The notes beneath the pieces were generated by a model, which did no database searches, was not told the DNA's origin, and worked only from the letters and a program-made list of their open reading frames with translations. A stretch of DNA of 19,233 nucleotides from an uncultured Chlorobiota bacterium (lineage in GTDB: Bacteria; Bacteroidota; Bacteroidia; Bacteroidales; JAADGE01): the NCBI GenBank assembly GCA_947311125.1, contig CAMZKI010000140.1, positions 1 to 19,233 on the forward strand. Direction: 5' to 3'. Each line of letters opens with the position of its first letter. Positions within the stretch are counted from its first letter, which is position 1. The translations under genes and the position numbers were made by a program. Shown piece by piece: positions 8,302 through 14,968 of this stretch.

Positions 8302-8331
8302 TTTTTCTATTTTTGACAAAAAATAGAAAAA
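8302..8331 (+). promoter_or_regulatory. Perfect 13-bp hairpin overlapping the glmM promoter and leader
   Basis: Arms 8302-8314 and 8319-8331 are perfect reverse complements around the four-base loop GACA, and the right arm ends one base before the glmM ATG at 8333. The left arm and loop together contain TATTTTTG (8308-8315), an exact TAnnTTTG box. If that is the -7 element, the message would start around 8322 with a very short leader. The palindrome could be an operator, or an A/T-only stem of little meaning; there is no -33 TTTG at the expected distance. Confidence 0.45.
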
Positions 8332-8332
8332 T

Positions 8333-9736
8333 ATGACATTAATTAAATCAGTATCCGGAATAAGAGGAACAATAGGCGGGAAACCCGGGAATAATTTAAC
8401 TCCGATTGATATAATAAAATTTACTTCGGCATTTTGCGAAATTATTAAAAAGAGAACAGGAAAAAGCAACATAAAAATAGTAACGGGACGAGATGCACGT
8501 ATTTCAGGCAAATCTGTCGAAAATTTGGTAACGGGAGCTTTGGCTGCAAACGGAGTAAAGGTTATAAACATAGGTTTAGCTGCAACACCTACTACAGAAA
8601 TTGCAGTTACCGAAGAAAAAGCTGACGGGGGAATTATCATAACCGCAAGCCATAACCCGAAACAATGGAATGCTTTAAAACTGCTGAACGAAAAAGGAGA
8701 ATTTATTTCGGCAGAAGACGGAGATGCACTTTTAAATATAGCAGAAACCGATTTTGACAATTTTCATTTTTCGGAAACAGACAAATATCAAACAATTGAA
8801 AATAAAGATTATCTTCAAAAGCATATTGATTTAATACTTCAAAATAAATATGTTGATACCGACGCAATAAAAAAAGCCGATTTTAAAATTGCCGTTGATG
8901 CTGTAAATTCTGTAGGCGGTATTGCCGTTCCGGCTTTGCTTGAGCAGTTAGGTGTTGCGGAAATCGTAAAACTAAATTGCGAACCTACGGGTAATTTTGC
9001 TCATACTCCGGAACCTGTCCCGGAAAATCTGTCTCAAATTTCCGACTTAATGAAAGAAAAATCTCTTGATGCAGGCTTTGCCGTAGATCCTGATGTTGAC
9101 CGCTTAGTAATAATAAACGAAAACGGAACAATGTTTAACGAAGAATATACAATTGTGGCAATCGCAGATTTTATTCTTTCACAAACTCCGGGAAATACCG
9201 TATCAAACTTATCATCGAGCCGGGCTTTACGGGACATTACGGAAAAACACGGCGGCAAATATTACGCATCGGCGGTAGGAGAAGTAAATGTAGTTGCAAA
9301 AATGAAAGAAGTAAACGCCGTATTCGGCGGCGAAGGCAACGGAGGTGTTATTTTTCCGGAATTGCACTACGGAAGAGATTCCCTTATCGGAATAGCATTG
9401 TTTCTTACGCATCTGGCAAAATCAGGCTTAAAATGTTCAGAACTGCGAGCAAAATATCCCGATTATTTTATTTCAAAAAATAAAATTGATTTAACTTCCG
9501 AAACAGATGTTGATAAAATACTAAAAAACATTAAAGATAAATTTTCTTCTCGCAAAGATGTTGAAATTACAGACATTGACGGTGTTAAATTAGACTTTAC
9601 GGACGGATGGGTTCATCTCAGGAAATCAAATACAGAACCTATAATTCGTATTTATGCCGAAGGAAAAAGCAAAAACGAAGCCGAAGAATTAGCCGCTGCG
9701 ATAATAAATGAAGTTAATTCTTTAAAAAATAAATAA
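8333..9736 (+). CDS. glmM: Phosphoglucosamine mutase (alpha-D-phosphohexomutase family)
   Basis: A cytoplasmic phosphohexomutase, most likely interconverting glucosamine-6-phosphate and glucosamine-1-phosphate for UDP-GlcNAc, peptidoglycan and LPS synthesis. The 467-residue protein shows the four-domain family layout. The phosphoserine loop is TASHNP with S106; the metal loop is DPDVDR (252-257); the sugar-specificity loop is GGEGNGG (332-338); the phosphate-binding loop is RKSNTEPIIR (430-439). The specificity loop differs from the GEQSGH of proteobacterial GlmM and resembles the version found in Bacteroidota proteins annotated GlmM. A phosphomannomutase/phosphoglucomutase activity therefore cannot be excluded. 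The N-terminus, MTLIKSVSGIRGTIGG, is standard and fixes the start. Its 3' end converges on nth with 11 bases between. Confidence 0.9.
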   Translation: MTLIKSVSGIRGTIGGKPGNNLTPIDIIKFTSAFCEIIKKRTGKSNIKIVTGRDARISGKSVENLVTGALAANGVKVINIGLAATPTTEIAVTEEKADGGIIITASHNPKQWNALKLLNEKGEFISAEDGDALLNIAETDFDNFHFSETDKYQTIENKDYLQKHIDLILQNKYVDTDAIKKADFKIAVDAVNSVGGIAVPALLEQLGVAEIVKLNCEPTGNFAHTPEPVPENLSQISDLMKEKSLDAGFAVDPDVDRLVIINENGTMFNEEYTIVAIADFILSQTPGNTVSNLSSSRALRDITEKHGGKYYASAVGEVNVVAKMKEVNAVFGGEGNGGVIFPELHYGRDSLIGIALFLTHLAKSGLKCSELRAKYPDYFISKNKIDLTSETDVDKILKNIKDKFSSRKDVEITDIDGVKLDFTDGWVHLRKSNTEPIIRIYAEGKSKNEAEELAAAIINEVNSLKNK

Positions 9737-9747
9737 TAAAATTCAGT

Positions 9748-10389
9748 TTAAGTTTTTCTTTTTTGATAATATTTACACCATTCTGTAAGTCCGCATTTTT
9801 CGCATTTCGGTTTTCGGGCAAGGCAAATATATCTGCCGTGAAGAATAAGCCAGTGATGTGCAACCGGCAATAAATCAGGAGTAATGTTTTTTACGAGTTG
9901 TTGCTCAGCAGCCAAAGGCGTTTTTGCGTTTACTGTAAGCCCGATTCTTTCAGATACTCTGAAAACGTGTGTATCAACAGCCATTGCGGGTTTGTTAAAA
10001 ATAACGGATGCGATAACGTTTGCCGTCTTTCTGCCTACACCGGGCATTTTTTGCAGTTCTTTAATATCGGAAGGAACTTTATTGTTAAACTCTTTCGTAA
10101 GAACTTTTGCCATCCCTACAAGATGTTTTGCTTTATTATTAGGGTAAGAACATGTTTTTACGTAATCAAAAACCTCTGCAATTTCAGCTTTAGCCAAAGC
10201 ATAAGCATCCGGAAAACGTTTAAAAAAATCGGGAGTAATAAGATTAACCCTTTTATCCGTGCATTGTGCCGAAAGTATTACGGCTACCAGCAATTCATAA
10301 GGATTATTATATTCTAACTCGGTTTCGGCAACAGGCATATTCTCACTGAACCAATTGATAACGTTTTTATATCTTTCTTTTTTTGTCAT
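9748..10389 (-). CDS. nth: Endonuclease III, DNA glycosylase/AP lyase
   Basis: A base-excision repair enzyme that removes oxidised pyrimidines and cleaves at abasic sites. The protein has 213 residues, against 211 in E. coli. The helix-hairpin-helix is MPGVGRKTANVI, with the catalytic Lys at K121; the catalytic Asp is D139 in AVDTHVFRV. The [4Fe-4S] cluster ligands are complete at C189, C196, C199 and C205 with the family spacing C-x6-C-x2-C-x5-C. The start at 10389 (MTKKERYK) matches the family; a start four codons upstream is possible. It is transcribed away from the outer-membrane gene, whose terminator lies just before it, so it probably has its own promoter within or next to that hairpin; none was clearly identified. 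Confidence 0.95.
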   Translation of the reverse strand: MTKKERYKNVINWFSENMPVAETELEYNNPYELLVAVILSAQCTDKRVNLITPDFFKRFPDAYALAKAEIAEVFDYVKTCSYPNNKAKHLVGMAKVLTKEFNNKVPSDIKELQKMPGVGRKTANVIASVIFNKPAMAVDTHVFRVSERIGLTVNAKTPLAAEQQLVKNITPDLLPVAHHWLILHGRYICLARKPKCEKCGLTEWCKYYQKRKT

Positions 10390-10401
10390 AATAAAAAACA
10401 A

Positions 10402-10429
10402 AGTCGGGTCATATAAATTAAACCCGACT
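10402..10429 (-). terminator. Rho-independent terminator of the outer-membrane beta-barrel gene
   Basis: On the minus strand AGTCGGGT pairs with ACCCGACT around a 12-base loop, followed by TTTGTTTTTTATT. It lies about 28 bases past the stop codon of the beta-barrel gene and ends just before the nth start region. Confidence 0.85.
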
Positions 10430-10456
10430 AAATTATTAATATTATGTAAAACTAAG

Positions 10457-11164
10457 CTATTTATTACTGAAATAAAATCCTACGGTAACGGAATGGTTCA
10501 TATGTTTTAATTTAGGAACAAACATTCCCGCTGTTTCATAATCGGAAACAAGTTGTGACGGAATCATATTTCGCAAGCCTAAACTGAAATTGTATGCAAT
10601 TTGAATATGGCTGTATCCGAAGCCTGCCGTTGCATTAATGCCGTAATCAAAAGGCTCCATATCATCGGTTGCAAGTTTGCCGAATTTTATTTCCGGCGAG
10701 AAAACTATTGTTCCCGTTGTATCTGCTTCGGCTGCTGCTTCTAAAGCTATATTCTTTTTTGTGCCTTTATATGATGCTGCAACATAAGGTCCTGCCGAAA
10801 TAAAAACATTCCCCTCTCCTCTTCTGCTGAAAAAATATTTATATTTTAATTCAAGAGGAATATATGCGTTATGAATAAAATAACTTATACTGTCATTGTT
10901 TGAAGAGTACCCTCTGCTGATTGCCTGTAAACCGAACTGAAAATAAAGTTGCCTTTCCGTGATTATATTCTCAAAATTAAACCCGCCGTAATAAGACGGT
11001 AAAAAATTCATATCGGCATTTATACTGTTTGTTAAATCGGCTGTTTCTTGTAAAGTTCTCATATCACTGATGCCTCCTCCCACAAAAATTCCGATATTAT
11101 TTTGAGAATTCACGGCAGTAAAAAATAAAACCGACAAGCCTATAATTGTTAAAACCTTTTTCAT
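10457..11164 (-). CDS. Outer membrane beta-barrel protein (PorT/OMP_b-brl family-like)
   Basis: A 235-residue protein with a signal peptide (about 1-20, then QNNIG). The mature chain has alternating hydrophobic/polar beta strands with turn residues, such as YFQFGLQAISRGY, IPLELKYKYFF, VFISAGPYVAASYKG and IQIAYNFSLGL, and ends in strand SVTVGFYFSNK. This is the pattern of small Bacteroidota outer-membrane barrels grouped with PorT. IPLELKYKYFF followed by a glycine-rich strand is characteristic of the group. A function in gliding or T9SS assembly should not be assumed, because many paralogues with unknown roles exist. It appears to be a single gene with its own terminator; no clear promoter box was found upstream. 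Confidence 0.8.
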   Translation of the reverse strand: MKKVLTIIGLSVLFFTAVNSQNNIGIFVGGGISDMRTLQETADLTNSINADMNFLPSYYGGFNFENIITERQLYFQFGLQAISRGYSSNNDSISYFIHNAYIPLELKYKYFFSRRGEGNVFISAGPYVAASYKGTKKNIALEAAAEADTTGTIVFSPEIKFGKLATDDMEPFDYGINATAGFGYSHIQIAYNFSLGLRNMIPSQLVSDYETAGMFVPKLKHMNHSVTVGFYFSNK

Positions 11165-11233
11165 TTATAAAAATTTTAAATTAGACAGTAACTTATCACG
11201 GTAAAAATAAAAAAAACAGCAAACCCTGAAAAC

Positions 11234-12454
11234 TTATTCTGTTTTATCCGATTGTTTTTTTGATAAAATACCTAATTCAAGTGCTAAGTTAACTATTTTT
11301 TCAGCTCTTTTTACTACCGGCGGGTCAATCATTTTAGAACCTATCGAAATAACTCCAAGTCCTTTTTTCTCTGCTTCTTTGAAAGCCTTCAAAATTTTCT
11401 CGGCTTTTTCAATTTCCGAGTTATCGGGAGCAAAACTTTCGTGTATGGGAGCTATTTGCCTGGGATGAATACACCCTATTCCCTCAAATCCCAACATCTT
11501 ACTTTCTTTGACCGTTGCTCTCAATCCTTCTTCGTCGCCTACATCCGAAAATACCGAATCGATAGGCTGAATACCTGCCGCTTTACAGGCATTGACCATT
11601 CGCATACGGGCAAATAATGATTCTTTTCCTTCTTTTGTTCTTTTTACGCCTATATCTGCCGTAAAATCTTCCAATCCTATCGCCATTGCAACAATATTTT
11701 CCGATGCTGTTGCTATTCGGAAAGCATTTTCAACACCGAGGGCACTTTCCAAAATAGGCATATAATAAATCGGATAGGTAAACCCGTGAATTTTTCGTTG
11801 TTTCTCAATTTCGGCATCAACTTGCTTTATCTGTTCTGCCGTTTCGCATTTCGGAATTAAAATCAGATTAACATAATGAGGAGCAACATATTTTATATCT
11901 TCTAATCCGGCAGGCAGTTGATTTATCCTTACCATACGCTCTGCACCGTAAAAGTCAATACTCCTCAAAGCGTTTCTGACAAGAAAACGTGCTTCGTGTT
12001 TTTTTGCAGGTGCAACGGAATCTTCTAAATCTAAGATAATACCGTTGGGTTTATGAATTCCTGCATTAAGCATCATTTTAGGACTGTTTCCGGGAAGATA
12101 GAGTCTGGAAAATCTGAATTGTTCTTTTTCTGTTGAATACTTATTTTCTTCAAGTATATCAAGTAAGAAATCTTTATCTGTTTTTACAGCCTGTTTAACT
12201 GCCGCTTCAATTCTTGCCGCTATCGTAAAGTCTAAAGCTCCGGTATCGGTTATATCTAATTTTGCATTATTAATATTAAAAAAAGTCAACACTTCTTTAC
12301 TTAATTTGATAATTGACTCTCCGTAAAGCGATTTAACCTTACTTTTAAGATTAATTTCTAATCCGCCGGATTCTTTTATTTCCAATGTAACAAAACAATC
12401 GGAACGAGATTTGGGACTCATGTCTCCTGCCGTAAATATTTTTTTCTCTGCCAT
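11234..12454 (-). CDS. CitE-type (HpcH/HpaI) lyase with an N-terminal CitD-like acyl-carrier segment
   Basis: A 406-residue cytoplasmic protein with two parts. Residues about 113-395 form a CitE/HpcH-type TIM barrel: RLYLPGNSP at 117-125, LDLEDSVAPAK at 141-151, the metal-ligand candidates E236 in PILESALG and E262/D263 in GLEDFTAD, and the closing IHPRQI at 329-334. Such enzymes cleave citryl-, citramalyl- or malyl-CoA/ACP type thioesters. Residues about 8-90 resemble the citrate lyase carrier CitD: TAGDM, GGLEINLKSKV, YGESI, and TGALDFTIAARIEAAV near 71-86, which matches the CitD ending around KGALDC. The CitD prosthetic-group serine is not clearly kept: the SD pair (18-19) is present, but the residue two before the Asp is R17. 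No citF, citC, citX or citG is in the window. The gene starts 12 bases after tpiA and ends the operon. The real substrate is unknown. Confidence 0.8.
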   Translation of the reverse strand: MAEKKIFTAGDMSPKSRSDCFVTLEIKESGGLEINLKSKVKSLYGESIIKLSKEVLTFFNINNAKLDITDTGALDFTIAARIEAAVKQAVKTDKDFLLDILEENKYSTEKEQFRFSRLYLPGNSPKMMLNAGIHKPNGIILDLEDSVAPAKKHEARFLVRNALRSIDFYGAERMVRINQLPAGLEDIKYVAPHYVNLILIPKCETAEQIKQVDAEIEKQRKIHGFTYPIYYMPILESALGVENAFRIATASENIVAMAIGLEDFTADIGVKRTKEGKESLFARMRMVNACKAAGIQPIDSVFSDVGDEEGLRATVKESKMLGFEGIGCIHPRQIAPIHESFAPDNSEIEKAEKILKAFKEAEKKGLGVISIGSKMIDPPVVKRAEKIVNLALELGILSKKQSDKTE

Positions 12455-12466
12455 TTTATTACTGAT

Positions 12467-13231
12467 TTATAAAATTGCTTTAACAATATCAACAAAACTG
12501 TCTGCTTTAAGCGAAGCACCGCCTATAAGCCCTCCGTCAACGTCAGGCATTGAAAAAATTTCAGCCGCATTATCTGGTTTTACACTCCCTCCGTAAAGAA
12601 TCGTAAGTTTTTCGGCTGTATTGTTTCCGTATTTTTCGGCAACGGATTTACGAATAAATTCGTGCATCTCCTGTGCCTGCTCTTTTGTTGCCGTAACACC
12701 TGTCCCGATAGCCCATACCGGCTCGTATGCAATAACAATTTTTGAAAAGTTTTTTTCAGATAAATTAAATAATGATTCCGAAATTTGATTCTTCACTATG
12801 TTAAAATGATTTCCGGCTTCTCTTTCTTCAAGTTTTTCACCGCAACAAAAAATCGGTGTCAGTTCATTTTTAAGAGCTTGTTCTGTTTTTTTTGCCAAAG
12901 TTTCGGAAGTTTCGCAAAAATATGCTCGTCTTTCGGAATGCCCGATTATAACAGCTGAACAACCTATCATTTTCAGCATTTTTGCTGATATCTCTCCGGT
13001 ATATGCTCCTTGTTCTTCGCTTGAACAATTTTGTCCTGCAATTATTATTTTTTTATCATCGGTAACTTGCTCGACAAAAGCAATGTGGGTAAAGGGCGGG
13101 GCAAGAATTATTTTTACGTTTTCAGGTAAATTAATGTCTTTAAGCGAAACGTTTATATCAGAAGCTAAAGCTACGCCTTCTCTGACAATTGTATTCATTT
13201 TCCAGTTTCCTGCAACAATTTTATTTCTCAT
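12467..13231 (-). CDS. tpiA: Triosephosphate isomerase
   Basis: A glycolytic enzyme that interconverts dihydroxyacetone phosphate and glyceraldehyde-3-phosphate in the cytoplasm. The 254-residue TIM barrel has a complete active site: K11 in GNWKMN, H98 in IIGHSERR and E170 in AYEPVWAIGTG, with flexible loop 6 at 171-178 and the phosphate-binding ILYGGSVKPDNA and GLIGGASL segments near the end. Its ATG overlaps the last 11 bases of the DoxX/BT_3928 gene in another frame, which points to translational coupling. The neighbourhood DUF1599 - BT_3928 type - tpiA is a known Bacteroidales arrangement. Here it continues into the CitE-like gene. Confidence 0.97.
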   Translation of the reverse strand: MRNKIVAGNWKMNTIVREGVALASDINVSLKDINLPENVKIILAPPFTHIAFVEQVTDDKKIIIAGQNCSSEEQGAYTGEISAKMLKMIGCSAVIIGHSERRAYFCETSETLAKKTEQALKNELTPIFCCGEKLEEREAGNHFNIVKNQISESLFNLSEKNFSKIVIAYEPVWAIGTGVTATKEQAQEMHEFIRKSVAEKYGNNTAEKLTILYGGSVKPDNAAEIFSMPDVDGGLIGGASLKADSFVDIVKAIL

Positions 13232-14372
13232 AATATGGGTTATTTAGTTTTTTAATTTCATTTACGTCGGGAATATCAGAATAGTGATATTTTTTCAGAA
13301 TTTTTGCATCTTTCATAAGCACAAAACCGGGGTTTGAACGAATAAAGGTCTTCAGCATTTTTTTATCTCCCGCAAGAACCCGAATGTATTCGGGCAAACT
13401 GTTTTTATATTGCTCAACTACGGATGTTTCAGAAGATGTAAAGCAATAGAAAGGGTAATGATTATAATCTGCATAATATGCTATATCATCTAATTTTTTC
13501 TTATATTTTTTAATTTTTTTTATTCCTTCTTTAAAATCAGGCATAATTAAAATACACGTAAGGTTTTTGTAATTAAGAATGTCTTCCGTAACATCTTTTC
13601 CGTATAGGGTTGAGAGAAAGAAATCGTGAATCGGAGGTTCGTAACCTTTTTTTATAAGTTTTGAGATTGTTGTATCATAAGCCCAGTTTAAAGTGTCTTC
13701 ATAAGGTATATTGTTGATATTAAATGCTTTTTTCTCTCCTGTTTTTAAATTTTTGTAATATAAAACCGTTTCGTAAACGTCTTTTTCTGCGTTAGGAGGA
13801 ATTGTAACGGCTTCTTTTATGTTTGTTCCTTCTTTAAATGGTCTGAAATCAATGACTGGTAAATTGCAATAGTTATAAAACTGAAACCCTAAAGCAAAAA
13901 TGATAAATCCTGATATCGCAATTTTTGTTTTTCGGGTTGAAAAGCTTGTTCCGTATTTTTTCTTTCCGAAGAATATTATGAAAATAAAAATCAGCAGTAT
14001 AATATTTTTCCGAAATGTCTCCCAGTTTGTAAGTTTTACGGCATCGCCGAAACATCCGCAATCTGTTACCGAATTTGTTATTGCAAGCCATAATGTCAGA
14101 GGCGTAAAAACCAGCATCAGTAACAATCCCAACCAAGATGCAAATTTAGAGAATGTATTAAACAGCAGCATAAGGCCTACCGTAAGTTCAACGGCATTTA
14201 ATACAAATGCCAAAATAAGAGCATAAGGCATTAAAAATGTTAATCCCATTGCCTCAAAATAATCGCTGAATTTTATTTGGGTTCCTACGGGGTCAATTGC
14301 TTTAACTAAACCGGAGAAAATAAATATAAGACCGGTTATAATTCTGCTGATGTGAAAAAAGTTTTTTTTCAT
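13221..14372 (-). CDS. BT_3928-family DoxX/MauE-like membrane protein with C-terminal soluble domain
   Basis: A 383-residue inner-membrane protein. The N-terminal part has about five hydrophobic helices (roughly 8-25, 50-72, 78-99, 122-136 and 150-165) in a DoxX/MauE-like arrangement. It carries the motif DCGCFGD (104-110), seen in redox-linked members of this group. The remaining 215 residues, including a segment starting TCILIMPDF, look like a thioredoxin-like domain without a CxxC active site. A role in membrane-associated thiol or quinone redox chemistry is plausible from the family but unproven. The ATG overlaps the stop of the preceding DUF1599 gene as TAATG, and the 3' end overlaps tpiA by 11 bases, so it is the second gene of a tightly coupled operon. 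Confidence 0.85.
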   Translation of the reverse strand: MKKNFFHISRIITGLIFIFSGLVKAIDPVGTQIKFSDYFEAMGLTFLMPYALILAFVLNAVELTVGLMLLFNTFSKFASWLGLLLMLVFTPLTLWLAITNSVTDCGCFGDAVKLTNWETFRKNIILLIFIFIIFFGKKKYGTSFSTRKTKIAISGFIIFALGFQFYNYCNLPVIDFRPFKEGTNIKEAVTIPPNAEKDVYETVLYYKNLKTGEKKAFNINNIPYEDTLNWAYDTTISKLIKKGYEPPIHDFFLSTLYGKDVTEDILNYKNLTCILIMPDFKEGIKKIKKYKKKLDDIAYYADYNHYPFYCFTSSETSVVEQYKNSLPEYIRVLAGDKKMLKTFIRSNPGFVLMKDAKILKKYHYSDIPDVNEIKKLNNPYYEK

Positions 14373-14923
14373 TACTTTTTATTTTTTTCCGTAACTAATT
14401 TTATCAATGCAAAAACGGCATAATTAATCATATCGTAATAGTTTGCGTCAACATTTTCAGATATAAGTGTTTCTCCTTCATTATTTTCTATCTCTTTAGT
14501 TCTGAAAATTTTCATTAAAATTAAATCTGTAAAAGATGTTACCCGCATACTTCTCCACGCTTCGTCATAATCATGGTTTTTTTTCATCATAAGCTCTTTT
14601 GCCTTTTTGAAATAATGCAAATACATTTTTTTTGCTTGGTCGGGTTCTAAGTTTATATCATCGGAAGTGCCGAGTTCAAGTTGTATGAGAGCAATGAGTG
14701 CATAGTTAATAATGCCTATGTATTCGGGTATTATTCCTTCGTCAATTTTTTGCTCTTTCTTTGTTTCAAGGCTTCTTATACGCTGAGCTTTTATAAAAAT
14801 TTGGTCTGTAATTGAAGACGGACGCAGAATACGCCAAGCTGTGCCGTAATCTTTGAGTTTTTTATCAAAAATATCTTTGCATAATTTTATTACGTCTTCA
14901 TATTGCTTGTCGGTATCGGGCAT
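14372..14923 (-). CDS. DUF1599 (nucleotide-modification-associated) protein with internal duplication
   Basis: A 183-residue cytoplasmic protein of the DUF1599 family, also described as a nucleotide-modification-associated domain; its biochemical role is unproven. It contains two copies of the domain: KDYGTAWR, then SSITDQIFIKAQR and IINYALIALIQL (about 15-83), and HDYDEAWR, then TSFTDLILMK and MINYAVFALIKL (about 107-176). The start at ATG 14923 is chosen over TTG 14935. The ATG gives the common family N-terminus, and a TAnnTTTG match, TAATTTTG on the minus strand (14940-14933), overlaps the TTG. That box has no clear -33 partner and would leave almost no leader, so it is only suggestive. 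This is the first gene of the DUF1599 - DoxX - tpiA - CitE operon. Confidence 0.85.
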   Translation of the reverse strand: MPDTDKQYEDVIKLCKDIFDKKLKDYGTAWRILRPSSITDQIFIKAQRIRSLETKKEQKIDEGIIPEYIGIINYALIALIQLELGTSDDINLEPDQAKKMYLHYFKKAKELMMKKNHDYDEAWRSMRVTSFTDLILMKIFRTKEIENNEGETLISENVDANYYDMINYAVFALIKLVTEKNKK

Positions 14924-14968
14924 TTTTTGTTTCAAAATTAATAAAAATACGTTATTCCGGAAAAGTTT

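Noticed and set aside
9884..10317. Plus-strand open frames opposite nth
   Set aside because: They overlap a well-conserved nth gene with all catalytic and iron-sulfur residues and show no recognisable protein features.
11205..11245. Weak terminator-like signal after the CitE-like gene
   Set aside because: AACAG/CTGTT is a 5-bp stem with a loop of about 19 bases; the following T-run is suggestive, but the stem is too weak and partly lies at the stop codon.
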